From Planctomycetes bacterium MalM25 (GTDB lineage: Bacteria > Planctomycetota > Planctomycetia > Pirellulales > Lacipirellulaceae), in the NCBI GenBank assembly GCA_007745835.1, contig CP036424.1, positions 372,001 to 436,000 of the forward strand: DNA of 64,000 nt, given 5' to 3'. The notes under the pieces are model-generated. The model was not told the DNA's origin. It worked only from the letters and a program-made list of their open reading frames with translations, and did no database searches. A program made the position numbers and the translations under genes. Shown one piece after another: positions 8,855 through 18,529 of the stretch. The first letter of the stretch is position 1. Every line of letters starts with the position of its first letter.

Positions 8855-9894
8855 GCCTCGGACCCGCCAAGAAAGGAAGCCGGCGCGGGTTCACGCTCGT
8901 TGAGCTGTTGGTCGTGGTGGCGATCGTCGGCGCGCTCGTGGCGTTGCTCCTGCCGGCGGTCCAATCCGCCCGAGAGACCGCCCGCCGCACGTCGTGCGTG
9001 AATCGCCTCAAGCAGTTGGGCTTGGCGATGCACAGCCACTTGGCGGCGTACCAAACGTTGCCGGCGGGGGCCGTCTACCGCGAGAACCCGACCAGCCCCA
9101 ACCTGCCGCACATGCTCTATCGCTGGAGCGCGCTGGCGGCGGTGACTCCCTATTTGGACAACGCCACGGCTTACGAAGCCCTCGACCTCGACACGCCGCT
9201 CTATCAAGGCCTGAGCGGCAACGTGACGCCCGAGAACACCGAGGCGGTGAAGCGTGTGCTGGTCGAGTTCCTTTGCCCCAGCGATCAAGCGGCGGCGGTG
9301 AGCCCCGACTTCGGGCCGACCAACTACGCCGTCAGCGTGGGCGTCGGTCTAGGGGACACCGACCTGATCTACGACGACGGTTCCCCGTTCGCCTCCGACG
9401 GCTTATTCGCGGTGAACTCGGCCGTTCGGCCGGGGCAAGTCACCGACGGGCTGAGCAAGACGATCCTCGCCAGCGAGAGCACGCTTGGCGTTCCGAGTGA
9501 GAGCGAGCCGCACGACCCTCGGTTCGAGTACAAGATGGTCCTCTTCCCAATGTCCGAAGCGCGGTGCGACGCGCCCGCGCAGTGGAACGTGAACGACCCG
9601 CGTGGGTTCGCTTGGGTGAACGGTGAGTTCCGCTGCGGCATGTACAACCACTACCGCACGCCCAACTCGGCCCTGCCCGATTGCCTGAGCGCCCCGCTCG
9701 GCGGATCGCCCGCGACGATCTACAGCCCCTACGGCTGGCGGGCCGCCCGCAGCCTGCACCCGGGGGGGGTCAACGCCCTCTCGGCGGATGGGGCGGTCCG
9801 GTTCGTGGCCGACGCGATCGATCCTGCGGCCTGGCGGGCCGCGGCGACCATCGCCGGGGGAGAGGGGGCGGGGGGTGACGGCGCCACCCTGTGA
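8851..9894 (+). CDS. DUF1559 prepilin-like protein
   Basis: Protein of 347 residues with a type IV prepilin leader: [23 protein letters not shown], where cleavage would follow the G at residue 14 and the E at +5 is kept. Next comes the family block [24 protein letters not shown], and at the C terminus the H-X9-DG motif ([16 protein letters not shown], about 310-325). DUF1559 proteins are hugely expanded in planctomycetes; they are thought to be pseudopilin-like surface or secretion components, with function unknown. The ATG overlaps the stop of the upstream PEP-CTERM gene by four bases, an operon sign. Confidence 0.95.
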   Translation: MSLGPAKKGSRRGFTLVELLVVVAIVGALVALLLPAVQSARETARRTSCVNRLKQLGLAMHSHLAAYQTLPAGAVYRENPTSPNLPHMLYRWSALAAVTPYLDNATAYEALDLDTPLYQGLSGNVTPENTEAVKRVLVEFLCPSDQAAAVSPDFGPTNYAVSVGVGLGDTDLIYDDGSPFASDGLFAVNSAVRPGQVTDGLSKTILASESTLGVPSESEPHDPRFEYKMVLFPMSEARCDAPAQWNVNDPRGFAWVNGEFRCGMYNHYRTPNSALPDCLSAPLGGSPATIYSPYGWRAARSLHPGGVNALSADGAVRFVADAIDPAAWRAAATIAGGEGAGGDGATL

Positions 9895-9947
9895 GCTATC
9901 TTTGAGGGCGGTAACCCAAACAGTCTCCCCAGATTGCCTTGCTTCCG

Positions 9948-10196
9948 ATGATCCGCTCCCTGATGCTGGCGGCCCTGCTGGCCGCGTCGTTCACCCTCTC
10001 CGCCGACGCCCAGACCCGGCTCGCCACGGTCCGCCAGGGCGAGGCGGCCGTCCGCGAGCTGCCGATCCACGAACGCCCCAACCGGTTCGGCCACTTCTAC
10101 GGCAACACGGTCCGCCGGCGTCACCACGGCACGCTGTTCGTGAACCGGATGCACAGCGATCGCCCCCTGGCTCGGTTCTTCTACGCGCCCCGCTGA
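9948..10196 (+). CDS. Small exported hypothetical protein
   Basis: Predicted protein of 82 residues. Residues 1-22 are a convincing signal peptide (MIRSLMLAALLAASFTLSADA), and the mature part is about 60 residues, rich in Arg and His (RRRHHGTLF, RMHSDRPLARFFYAPR). No domain recognised. I prefer ATG 9948 to an in-frame TTG three codons upstream. It lies 53 bases after the DUF1559 gene and could belong to the same transcript. Its very basic mature part suggests an interaction with an anionic partner, but that is speculation. Confidence 0.65.
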   Translation: MIRSLMLAALLAASFTLSADAQTRLATVRQGEAAVRELPIHERPNRFGHFYGNTVRRRHHGTLFVNRMHSDRPLARFFYAPR

Positions 10197-10283
10197 GCCG
10201 AAGGCGCCGGACTCGAGCAGGCGGATCCAGGTTTCCTGTGAGTCGGCCCGAGGCTAGCGTCTGCGATCCGAGGCCCAGCCGAG

Positions 10284-11681
10284 TCAGATGCCGGCGAAGT
10301 AGTTCCGCACCGCGGCGCCCAGGCTGCGCGCGTCGGCGACCGGTTGGAGCCCGTGCACCAGGCAGAAGTTGTTCGCCTGACGCAGCAGGTCGCGCGGGTG
10401 ACAGAAGCGGAGCGCCCGGCCGGTTGGCTCGTAATGCGCCTTTAGCAAAGCGTCGACCACCCCGGGCGCAAGCTCAATTCCGAGGCGGCTGGCGTAGAAG
10501 GCGAAGACCTCGTGGAACTGATCGACCGACGGGTCGGCGACCTCCACCTTGTAAGGGATGCGGCGGAGGAAGGCCTCGTCGACGAGCTCGCGCGGCTCGA
10601 GGTTGGTCGAGAGGACGCAGAGCATCTCGAACGGGATCTTCGCCTGCCGGCCCGACGCGAGCGACAGGTAGTCGAATTGCTTCTCCAGCGGCACGATCAG
10701 GCGGTTGAGCAGTTCGGTCGGGCCAACGCGTTGCCGACCGAAGTCGTCGATGACCAGCACGCCCCCGTTGGCCTTCATCTGCACGGGCGCTTCGCTGACG
10801 CCGCTGGCCGGATTGAAGTTCGGGTCGAGCTGTTCGAGGGTCAGTTCGCCGCCGACCACGACCGTGGGCCGTTCGATCAGCACCCAGCGGCGGTCGTAAC
10901 GGGCGCCCTTCAGCTCCGGGGCCTCGACCGGGTGGTGGCAGGTCTCGTCGTAGACACGCACCAGGTCGCTGCCGATGGCGACGGCGCGGGGGATCCAGAG
11001 GTACTTGCCGAAAGCGCCGCAGAGGTGCTCGGCGATGGTCGTCTTGCCGTTGCCGGGTGAGCCGTAGAGGAACAGGCCGCGCCCGTCCGACACGGCTTGC
11101 GCGAGCAGGCTGAGCATCTCGTCACCGAGCGTGAGATCGCCGAACGCCTCGCGGAGCCGATCGACCGTCATCCGCGTCTGGCCGATCGCCTGCGCACAGA
11201 TGGCCCGCTCGTACGCGGCGAGCGGCACGGGGGCGGCGTCGGCGTAGTTCGCGTGGTCGGCGTGCTGTCGGGCGCGGGTGTGCCCGTTCTCGGTGAGCTC
11301 GTAGGTGTAGTCGCCGCCGCTCGCTTGGCCCTTGATCGTCAGCAGCAGGTCGTCGCGCAGCCGGTTGAGCGCCTCGCCGACGATCGACCGCGACAAGCGT
11401 GTCTGGTCCGCGAGTTGGGCGCCGGTCGCCGTGACCCGCTGGAGCAACGCCTTGAGCAGAAGGGACTCGACCAGACCCTCGCCCAGCCCCGCCTCGGCGA
11501 GGGTGGTCGGTTCGGGTGGGGGCGCGGGGTAGGGGGATTCGCCCCCCGGCGCCGTGGGCGCCGCGGTCGGGTGATCGGGCTCTGTCTCGGCCCGCCGCTT
11601 CTGGATTGCCGCTGCCAGCTCGGGGGGGAGGATCGACTCGAGGGGCGAATCGCTCGGAACCGTGCCGGCCGTGGTGGACAT
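10284..11681 (-). CDS. AAA-type ATPase with N-terminal winged-helix region
   Basis: Protein of 465 residues. After a Pro-rich low-complexity segment (35-60), residues about 68-140 look like a winged helix (LLLKALLQRVTATGAQLADQ and RSIVGEALNRLRDDLLL, then a beta-wing and YELTENGHTRARQH). Residues about 175-420 form the ATPase: Walker A GSPGNGKT (207-214) and Walker B GGVLVIDDFGRQR. Later LSTNLEPRELVDEAFLRRI resembles sensor-1 and the arginine-finger region. Planctomycete genomes carry conserved ATPases of this layout near secretion or pilus genes; no partner is adjacent here. The in-frame extension to 11732 lacks family-like sequence, so I start at ATG 11681. Substrate unknown. Confidence 0.85.
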   Translation of the reverse strand: MSTTAGTVPSDSPLESILPPELAAAIQKRRAETEPDHPTAAPTAPGGESPYPAPPPEPTTLAEAGLGEGLVESLLLKALLQRVTATGAQLADQTRLSRSIVGEALNRLRDDLLLTIKGQASGGDYTYELTENGHTRARQHADHANYADAAPVPLAAYERAICAQAIGQTRMTVDRLREAFGDLTLGDEMLSLLAQAVSDGRGLFLYGSPGNGKTTIAEHLCGAFGKYLWIPRAVAIGSDLVRVYDETCHHPVEAPELKGARYDRRWVLIERPTVVVGGELTLEQLDPNFNPASGVSEAPVQMKANGGVLVIDDFGRQRVGPTELLNRLIVPLEKQFDYLSLASGRQAKIPFEMLCVLSTNLEPRELVDEAFLRRIPYKVEVADPSVDQFHEVFAFYASRLGIELAPGVVDALLKAHYEPTGRALRFCHPRDLLRQANNFCLVHGLQPVADARSLGAAVRNYFAGI

Positions 11682-11848
11682 GAGCTGTTCGCCGCGTGTT
11701 GGGGTGGGCGCGTGATCGAATCGGGCGCGCACCGCGCCCGATCAAACATGCCGCGCCGACCCGCAACGTCCAGCAGCCGTGAGCGGGTGCGTAGATTCCA
11801 CATCGGACGCCCTCGGCGCATCCGCTACGACCACTCCCAGCGGCTCGA

Positions 11849-12721
11849 TCAGGCCGCGGCGAGGGTGAACACCGTCACCTCGGGGCGCACACCGAACCGG
11901 ATGCGCCGCTTGTATCCGAGCCCTCGGTTCACGTAGAGGTCGCGTCCCCCGCTCAAGCGGAAGTGCCCGGATGCGTAGCGCTGGTTGTGGATCGGCAAGA
12001 TCGGCGCCCCGATGAACGGGAAACGGCACTGACCGCCGTGCGTGTGGCCGGCCAGGATCCAGCCGGAGAACGTGCTCCACATCGAGTCGTCCGCGCAGTC
12101 CGGGTTGTGCACCAAGCAGACGGTCGGGCGTTGGTGATCGACCCGGTGGAGGGTCCGCACCAGATCGAAACGGCGCGACCACAGCTCATCGCCCCCGGCG
12201 AACTGCAGCCCGTCGATCTCGGTCGACTCGTTCCGCAGCATCGTGACGCCCAGATCGCTCAGCCCGTCGGTCAGTCGATCGGCGACTTCCGGATGTTGCG
12301 AGTGGAATCCGTAGTCGTGGTTGCCGAGGATGCCGACCGTGGGCACGTCGGCGATCGGGCTTTCGCGGAGCGTATCGAGCGTCGGGTTGATCTGCTCTGC
12401 CCGCTCGGTAGTCATAAAGTCGCCCGTGATGACCAGGTAGTCGGGCTCCAGCTCGGGGAGCCGGCGCAGCACACCCCGGAGGTAGCGGTTGTCGACGATC
12501 GGGCCGACGTGCAGGTCGCTGATCTGAACCAGCCGCTTCCCAACCAGCGCGTTGGGCAACGCTTTGAAGGGCATCCGCACATGGCGGACCGTCACCCAAT
12601 GTGGCTCGACCCGCCAGGCGTAGACCCCCATCCCCAGGCCGAGGGCCGCCCCGCCGGCGGCGGCGCGCTGGAACCACTCTCTGCGGCTCAGCTTTCGGGG
12701 CGGTTGGTTCTCGGGGCTCAT
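11849..12721 (-). CDS. Tat-exported metallophosphoesterase
   Basis: Calcineurin-like phosphoesterase of 290 residues. It begins with a twin-arginine signal (SRREWFQRAAAGGAALGLG, about 13-32). The dinuclear metal motifs follow: ISDLHVG (D-x-H), TGDFM (GD), LGNHDYG (GNHD), VHNPD and AGHTHGGQ (GHTH). This matches the YkuE/YaeI group. Related chlamydial LpxG hydrolyses UDP-2,3-diacylglucosamine, but this protein's Tat signal would put the active site outside the cytoplasm, so a role in lipid A is uncertain. I chose ATG 12721 over the upstream ATG at 12754 because the Tat motif then lies normally close to the N terminus. Confidence 0.9.
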   Translation of the reverse strand: MSPENQPPRKLSRREWFQRAAAGGAALGLGMGVYAWRVEPHWVTVRHVRMPFKALPNALVGKRLVQISDLHVGPIVDNRYLRGVLRRLPELEPDYLVITGDFMTTERAEQINPTLDTLRESPIADVPTVGILGNHDYGFHSQHPEVADRLTDGLSDLGVTMLRNESTEIDGLQFAGGDELWSRRFDLVRTLHRVDHQRPTVCLVHNPDCADDSMWSTFSGWILAGHTHGGQCRFPFIGAPILPIHNQRYASGHFRLSGGRDLYVNRGLGYKRRIRFGVRPEVTVFTLAAA

Positions 12722-12901
12722 GGGCGGGGCGTGGGGGCGGTGGCCGTGCGTCATCGGGCGGCGGCCGGTAGACTGATCGAACAGAACCCGCGGTGGTAGG
12801 CGGGTTCGAGGGGGGTCTATCCCGCATCGGGCGGCCCTCGTCCAGGTGAATCCCCTACGTCGGCGATGGCGATGCCTCTTCGGTTGCTCAACTCGAACGC
12901 G

Positions 12902-14443
12902 ATGACCGGCCCTCGACGCCTCGGACCGTTGGTTCTTGTGCTAGCGGTCCTGCCGTTGGTCGCCGGTTGCCCGACCGAAGTTCCCTACCAAACGGGCGAA
13001 GAGGGGGCCGAGGCGCCAGCGATCCCGTCGGACGGGCCGGAGACGCCCGGCGACGCGGTCGAGGTTCCCCCGCCGGGAGTGGAGGGAGAAGACTCGTCGC
13101 CTGCTGAGTCCCCCGAAGCGAACGACACGCAGGCCTCGGCCGGCGGTGACCGCTACGCCACGCCGCCGGGCCAGGCCCCTGCGCGGATGCCCTGGGAGAC
13201 CGACCAGCCCGCCGAGGAGACGCCGCCCGAAGCCGAACGCCTTTTTGCTGGGGCCGAGACCCCTGCCGAGCCCGTCGCGAAAGCTGAAGAGCCCGTTGAA
13301 GAGGAAGCGGAAGAGGTAGCGTCCGATGACAGCTTCGGCGACTTCCTCGGCGACGCCTACGCGGGGCTGATCGAAGAGGAGCCGGCCAAAGAGCCTGAGC
13401 CGGCCGAGCCCGAGCCAACCTCCGTGGCCGCCACCCCGACCCCCGATCTCGGATCGCGGTACGAGGTGAACGATCTCTTTCCTGCCGAACCCGACCCGGC
13501 CGACGCCCCGAGTGCGCCACCCGTGACGGCGGAGCCGGCAACGACGATCGAGCTGGAAGACCCGGTCGAGATCAACGACCTGTGGCCCGCCGATCCTCCG
13601 CCCGCCGACCCCACGCCCGAAGCCGATCCTGACGCCGGTCCCGAACCGGAGCTCCCCGAGGAGCCGACGATCGTCCAGGAAGAGACCGAGCCGTTCGAAC
13701 CGGCCGAGACGCCACCGGAGCCGATGCCCGAGCCGGTGGTGACCGAAGAGCCGCCACCGCTGTTTGCCGACGCCCCTGAGCCCGAACAGGCCGAGCCGAT
13801 CGAGACGTTGCCAGAACCCCCCGCGACCCGCTCCGAGGAGGCGGAGGAGCCCGAGCTAGCCTTCGATCCGGAGCCGGCTCTCGATACGCCATCGCCACGC
13901 GAGCCGCCCTTGGCCGGTTCGGCGATCGACCCCTTGCCCGCGGTGCCGGTGCTCCCGTTCAACACCCGCCATCTGGCGTGGCTGTTGGGCGCGAAGTACG
14001 GGTTGGCCGAGCTGGCCGATCTCGACGGCGCCACGCCCGACGAGGTCGCCGAGTGGTCGTCCGAAGTCGATCGGCTCGCCCGCGAGCTGCGGATCGGCAC
14101 GCCCCCCTCGGCCCGCCAATCGACCGAGCCGGCGGAGCGCGTCGGTCGGATGATGCGCGCCGCCGCCCGAACGGGTGAGGCGCTCGCTTCGGAGCACGGC
14201 GTCGATCACGCGGCGTTGATGGAGATCTCGCTCAAGACAAACGCCCTGCTTGTCGTCGCCGAGAAGCGTCCCGACCTCGCCGGACCGGTCGCCCGGGCGG
14301 TGCGTGACGCGGCCGATCGGGCTCTGCTGCCGCGTTTCCTCTGGGACCAAGCCGTCCGGGTGCTCGAGAACGATCCGACGCCCGAAGAGGCGCTCGACGC
14401 GGTCAACGGGCTGCACGAGCGCGTGGAGTCGTTCCTGCGTTGA
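12902..14443 (+). CDS. Pro/Glu-rich predicted lipoprotein
   Basis: Protein of 513 residues from ATG 12902 (an in-frame ATG at 12866 would add 12). The signal peptide ends in a lipobox, PLVAGC, so it is probably lipidated. Residues about 30-350 are very rich in Pro, Glu and Ala with no globular pattern. Within them a short motif recurs, once as YEVNDLFPAEPDPAD and once as VEINDLWPADPPPAD. The C-terminal about 170 residues (HLAWLLGAKYGLAELADLDG onward) are helical and likely folded. No family recognised. The layout suggests a periplasmic spacer with a folded head. Its stop overlaps the TTG start of the Lnt gene, so this lipoprotein and its own maturation enzyme may be cotranslated. Confidence 0.8.
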   Translation: MTGPRRLGPLVLVLAVLPLVAGCPTEVPYQTGEEGAEAPAIPSDGPETPGDAVEVPPPGVEGEDSSPAESPEANDTQASAGGDRYATPPGQAPARMPWETDQPAEETPPEAERLFAGAETPAEPVAKAEEPVEEEAEEVASDDSFGDFLGDAYAGLIEEEPAKEPEPAEPEPTSVAATPTPDLGSRYEVNDLFPAEPDPADAPSAPPVTAEPATTIELEDPVEINDLWPADPPPADPTPEADPDAGPEPELPEEPTIVQEETEPFEPAETPPEPMPEPVVTEEPPPLFADAPEPEQAEPIETLPEPPATRSEEAEEPELAFDPEPALDTPSPREPPLAGSAIDPLPAVPVLPFNTRHLAWLLGAKYGLAELADLDGATPDEVAEWSSEVDRLARELRIGTPPSARQSTEPAERVGRMMRAAARTGEALASEHGVDHAALMEISLKTNALLVVAEKRPDLAGPVARAVRDAADRALLPRFLWDQAVRVLENDPTPEEALDAVNGLHERVESFLR

Positions 14444-16119
14444 CCGAACCTGCCCCCGCGGAAGCCAAGGACGGGACCGCACCGCCACCCGTGTTACGGA
14501 TCGGCGTGTTGGGAGCGATCGCTTTGTGGTTTGCGCAGCCCCCGCTCGCCTGCCACTACCTTGCTTGGCTCGCGCCGGCGGCGTGGCTCTGGCTGGCGGA
14601 CCACCCGGCTCGCTACGGCCGCGGGCACTATTTCCGCTTCTGGCTCGCGGGGGCGTTGTACTGGCTGCTGGCCGTGCACTGGGTCCGGCTGCCGCACCCG
14701 CTCACTCCGATCGGCTGGCCGATCCTGGCGGCGTACCTCGGCGCGTACACGCTGGCGATGTTTGCCCTGGTGCGGCTCGCTCGCCGGCGATGGAGCGTCC
14801 CCCTGTGGTTCGCCGGCCCGATCGCCTGGACCGGCATGGAAATGCTACAGGCCCGGCTCTTCACCGGCTTCCTGATGGGCGCCGTGAGCCACTCCCAAGC
14901 GGGCCAGCCTTGGGTCCGCTCGCTGGCGGCGTGGGTTGGCGCGTACGGGGTGACTTTCGCAGTCGTGCTAGTCGCGTCCTGCCTTGCGATGGCGCTGCGT
15001 GACGGGGCAAGACGCTACGGCGGCTGGGTCCGTGTGACCGCGGCGTTGGCGGCGGTGCTCGCTCTCGGCTGGCTGGCGCGTTCCACGACCGAGATCGAAA
15101 CCGACGCCGGCCAACACCCGCTCGTGGCCCTCGTTCAGGGCGACACCCGCGCCACGTGGGACCCCGATCCGAAGCGCAGCCAGAACATCATGGACCGCCA
15201 GGTCGCGTTGTCGGCCGAGGCGCACCGGCGCGCCGAGGCGGCGGGCGAAGCGATCGACCTGGTGATCTGGCCCGAGTCGATGTTCCGCTCATGGCTCCTC
15301 ACGTTCGACGGCTCGGGCGTTCCGCCCCCGGACGCGAACGAATCGACCGCCAAGATGGTCGAGGCGACGAACAACTGGCTCCGTTCCGTGACGACCTGGG
15401 TCGGCGGCGCGCCGATCCTCGTCGGGATCGACCGCTTCGACCGCCGCCCGCTTGCCGGCGACGAGTTCGCCACCGACGCCTACAACAGCGTGGCGCTGGC
15501 CGACGGCGACGGGGAACTGGTCTCGTACTACGACAAGACGCACCTCGTGCCGTTCGGCGAGTACATCCCGCTCGCGAAGGGCGTGCCCGCGCTCTACTAC
15601 CTGACGCCGATGGCGGGCGGCTTGGACGCCGGGACGGGTCCGGTGCTGATGCGGGTTCCGTTGCGTGACGGGGGCGAGCTGCTCGTCGCGCCATCGATCT
15701 GCTACGAGACGGTCGTCCCCCGCGTCATCCGCCGCCAGGTCGCCGAGCCGACGGTGCGCGGCGAGCGGCCCGACGTGCTGGTCAACGTGACAAACGACGC
15801 CTGGTTCTGGGGTTCCAGCGAACTCGACATGCACTTGGCATGCAACGTCTTCCGATCGATCGAGACCGGAACGCCGATGCTGGTCGCGGCCAACGGGGGG
15901 CTGTCGGCCGTGATCGACGCCCGCGGCGAGGTGCTCGCCCTCTCGCCGCGGATGCAGGAGCACGTGATCCTGGAGCGGACGCCCCCCAAGACGGCCCGCC
16001 CGACCCCCTACGTTCTGTGGGGCGACTGGCTCGCCGGCGGGTGCTTGCTGGCCTGTGGCGTGCTGGTGCTCGACGCGGCACGGGCCCGGTGGCGATCGTC
16101 CGGGTCGCGCGACTCGTAG
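14440..16119 (+). CDS. lnt: Apolipoprotein N-acyltransferase
   Basis: Inner-membrane enzyme that adds the third acyl chain to lipoproteins. At 559 residues it has the family layout: six or seven hydrophobic segments (about 20-215) and then a periplasmic nitrilase domain (about 225-520). The Glu-Lys-Cys triad is present: E279 in VIWPESM, K366 in YYDKTHLVPFGEYIP and C421 in SICYETVVP. A last membrane segment (WGDWLAGGCLLACGVLVLDA) lies near the end. The start is TTG 14440, overlapping the preceding stop as TTGA; no better start fits the first membrane helix. All catalytic residues are intact. Confidence 0.96.
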   Translation: MTEPAPAEAKDGTAPPPVLRIGVLGAIALWFAQPPLACHYLAWLAPAAWLWLADHPARYGRGHYFRFWLAGALYWLLAVHWVRLPHPLTPIGWPILAAYLGAYTLAMFALVRLARRRWSVPLWFAGPIAWTGMEMLQARLFTGFLMGAVSHSQAGQPWVRSLAAWVGAYGVTFAVVLVASCLAMALRDGARRYGGWVRVTAALAAVLALGWLARSTTEIETDAGQHPLVALVQGDTRATWDPDPKRSQNIMDRQVALSAEAHRRAEAAGEAIDLVIWPESMFRSWLLTFDGSGVPPPDANESTAKMVEATNNWLRSVTTWVGGAPILVGIDRFDRRPLAGDEFATDAYNSVALADGDGELVSYYDKTHLVPFGEYIPLAKGVPALYYLTPMAGGLDAGTGPVLMRVPLRDGGELLVAPSICYETVVPRVIRRQVAEPTVRGERPDVLVNVTNDAWFWGSSELDMHLACNVFRSIETGTPMLVAANGGLSAVIDARGEVLALSPRMQEHVILERTPPKTARPTPYVLWGDWLAGGCLLACGVLVLDAARARWRSSGSRDS

Positions 16120-16193
16120 GGCCCCGCCGCGGATCGTGGCGGGCGGCTGCGTGAGGTAAGCTGGAGGGTCTCTTCGACCCCGCCCTTGGCGTC

Positions 16194-16217
16194 CTTGCTT
16201 CCCTTGCTTCCCTTGCT
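16194..16217. repeat. Short tandem repeat, 9-base unit
   Basis: CTTGCTTCC is repeated about 2.7 times just upstream of the glycosyltransferase start at 16230. It may be slippage-prone. No Shine-Dalgarno is visible between it and the ATG. Confidence 0.6.
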
Positions 16218-16229
16218 GCGTGCTGCGTC

Positions 16230-17537
16230 ATGAAAGTCGTCCAAGTCATCCCCAACTTTCAGCTCGGGGGCATCCAGAAGGCGGGCGTCGTGATGGCGGG
16301 CGAGCTGGCGAAGCTCGGCCACGAGGCGATGGTCATCGGTCGCGACGGCGGGCCACGCTTCCTCGACGAAACACCCGACGGCCTGACGCACCGCGTCTCG
16401 GAGAGCCAAGACGAAGCGGGCTACGCCCGCGAGATCCTCGCGTTCGAGCCCGACGCGATCCACATCCACGGCCCGGCGTACGATGAACCGTTGGTCGAAG
16501 CGCTTGCGGCCGCTGGCGCCCGGGTGGATGGCGCGCCGCTGCTGATCTCGACGCCGGTCTTCGGCCGCCCGCCCGAGTCCCGGGCGATCCTCAAGAAGAC
16601 CCGCACCGCCGTGGTCGGCACGTACATCCTCTACCGGTTGCGGCACTGGCTCGGGATGTCGCTCGACAAGGCTTTCGAGAGCGGCGTGGTCCACCAGCCG
16701 GTCGTGTCGTTCCAAGCGACCGACCCGCCGCACAGCACGCTCGACTCCGACGAGGTGCGCGCCGCGCGGCGGGCCGAATTCGGTTTGCCGGCGGACGCCT
16801 TCGTGATTGGCCGCATCGGTCGCGCGACGCCCGAGAAATGGCACCCCGCGAACATCTCGCTCATCGACCGGTTCCTTACCGCGCACCCGAACGGGGCGTG
16901 GCTTTCGGTCGGCTGCCCGCTCGAAGAGGAGATCGGCGAGCTCAAGCGGAAGTGGGGCGACCGGGTGGTGAGCCTGCCACAGTCGTCCGACTACGACCTG
17001 CTGGCCCGGGCGTTCGCCTCGATGGATGTGCAGGTCTTCATGAGCTGCGCGGGCGAGTGCTTTGCGGCGACCATCTGTGAGCCCGCGGGCGTCGGCTTGC
17101 CGACGATCGCCACCGCCAACCCGGTGAAGGACAACGGCCAGAGCGAGCAGGTCGTCGAAGGGGTGACCGGTCACTTGGTCGGTTCGCTCGACGGCGCCCT
17201 GCAGCGCGTCGACGCGTTGGTCGCCGACCGCGAGGCGTTGGCCCGACTGAAGCAATCGACGCACGACTACGCCCACTCGCGCTGGACCCCTGAGCAGATC
17301 ACTGCCGAGCTGGTCGAGACGATCGAGGCGTGGCTCGGCGAAGATCCGCTGGCGACCCCGCGGATGCGCCGGCTCCACGACGAGGCGGCCGCCTTCGACG
17401 CGGGGTACCTGCCCCGCTTGCTTGGCTTGTACGGCAAGAACGCCCGCTCACGCGCCTGGTGGAATCTGAAGCTCGCCGCGGTGCGGAACTGGCGAACGTT
17501 CCAACTCGCCGCGAGCATCAAGCGGAAGCTCGGCTAG
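16230..17537 (+). CDS. GT4-type glycosyltransferase
   Basis: Glycosyltransferase of 435 residues with a GT-B fold. The N-terminal domain opens KVVQVIPNFQLGGIQKAGVV, a typical acceptor-domain start with the glycine-rich GGIQ loop. The second domain starts near 195 (FVIGRIGRATPEKWH), and the donor-binding region includes the family Glu-x7-Glu-like segment (SCAGECFAATICEPAGVGLPTIAT, about 270-293). Such enzymes transfer sugars from nucleotide donors onto polysaccharide or lipid acceptors. It converges with a GT2 gene nine bases downstream, so the pair probably serves the same surface glycan, though they are not one operon. Donor and acceptor cannot be read from the sequence. Confidence 0.92.
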   Translation: MKVVQVIPNFQLGGIQKAGVVMAGELAKLGHEAMVIGRDGGPRFLDETPDGLTHRVSESQDEAGYAREILAFEPDAIHIHGPAYDEPLVEALAAAGARVDGAPLLISTPVFGRPPESRAILKKTRTAVVGTYILYRLRHWLGMSLDKAFESGVVHQPVVSFQATDPPHSTLDSDEVRAARRAEFGLPADAFVIGRIGRATPEKWHPANISLIDRFLTAHPNGAWLSVGCPLEEEIGELKRKWGDRVVSLPQSSDYDLLARAFASMDVQVFMSCAGECFAATICEPAGVGLPTIATANPVKDNGQSEQVVEGVTGHLVGSLDGALQRVDALVADREALARLKQSTHDYAHSRWTPEQITAELVETIEAWLGEDPLATPRMRRLHDEAAAFDAGYLPRLLGLYGKNARSRAWWNLKLAAVRNWRTFQLAASIKRKLG

Positions 17538-17546
17538 GCGCTGAGC

Positions 17547-18494
17547 CTACGACTTCTTTGGAGCGTACCCCTCGAAGGGGACGCCCAGCCAGGCACGCAG
17601 CGGCAGGAGCGGGAACGCCGTGAGGTAGCGGAGCCGTCCCATGCGGAGGTTCCACCAGAAGGCGGAGCGGTAGAGGCTCCACGCCAAGTCGCTGCGGCCC
17701 GCGTTCACGCACCGCACGCTCACCGCGCGGACGCGGATCAGGATCTGCTCGATCCGTTGCCACTTGCGCTCGGGCCCACCGGGGTAGGCGCCCTCGCGTT
17801 CGTTCTGCATGAGCATCTGCATGCCGCCGTGCCCCTTCACGGGGTTCACGGTGACCGAGCCGTCGTGCTTGCGGTAGGCGAGCAGCGGGGGCTCGTGGAC
17901 GCGGACGAAGCCGGGCTCGACGCCCATCCGCAGCAGGACGTCGCTGTCGGTGCCGTTGACGTTGATCTCGGGGCACCCGCCCACCTTGAGGTACGCCTCG
18001 CGGCGGCAGACCGTGTGGGCGACGCCCAGGGCGAACCCCATCCGCATCGCGTCGCGGAGGAAGTCGTCGCCCGCCTCGGCGTGGACCGGCGACTCTTGGA
18101 CGAGAGCGACCTCCGACTCGTCGGAGAAGTTGTGGAGCGTGATGGCGACCATCGCGGGGCGGTCATTCTGCTCGATCTGGTCGGCGAGGACCCGCAGGGT
18201 CCAGGGGAACCAGAGGTCGTCGCTGTCGAGGAACGCGAGGTACTCGCCGTTCGCCTCGCGTGCGCCGTAGTTGCGTGCGGCGGCGCAGCCCCGGTGATCC
18301 TGCTGGAGCACGCGGACCCGCTCGGGCCGCTGCGCGGCGAACTCCTGGAGAAGCGAGAGCGTGCCGTCGGTCGATCCGTCGTCGACGAGGATCAGCTCCC
18401 AGTCGCCGCACTCTTGCGCGAGCAGGCTGTCGAGGGTCGCCCCGACGTAGTCCTCGCGGTTGTACGTCGGGATGACAACCGAGAAGAGGGGCAT
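17547..18494 (-). CDS. GT2-type glycosyltransferase
   Basis: Glycosyltransferase of 315 residues with a GT-A fold. FSVVIPTYNREDYVGATLDS (3-22) is the classical GT2 opening; LILVDDGSTDGT carries the first Asp motif, and FLDSDDLWFPWTL (about 90-102) is the DXD-like metal and nucleotide site. HTVCRREAYLKVGGCPEINV fits the acceptor loop. There is no membrane segment, so it is cytoplasmic or peripheral. ATG 18494 gives the motif its usual position at residue 3. It is convergent with the GT4 gene and lies 36 bases upstream of a small exported protein gene on its own strand. Confidence 0.93.
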   Translation of the reverse strand: MPLFSVVIPTYNREDYVGATLDSLLAQECGDWELILVDDGSTDGTLSLLQEFAAQRPERVRVLQQDHRGCAAARNYGAREANGEYLAFLDSDDLWFPWTLRVLADQIEQNDRPAMVAITLHNFSDESEVALVQESPVHAEAGDDFLRDAMRMGFALGVAHTVCRREAYLKVGGCPEINVNGTDSDVLLRMGVEPGFVRVHEPPLLAYRKHDGSVTVNPVKGHGGMQMLMQNEREGAYPGGPERKWQRIEQILIRVRAVSVRCVNAGRSDLAWSLYRSAFWWNLRMGRLRYLTAFPLLPLRAWLGVPFEGYAPKKS

Positions 18495-18529
18495 CGGCGT
18501 AGTGGCTTCGCGTGAGCGGGGCGGAGGGA

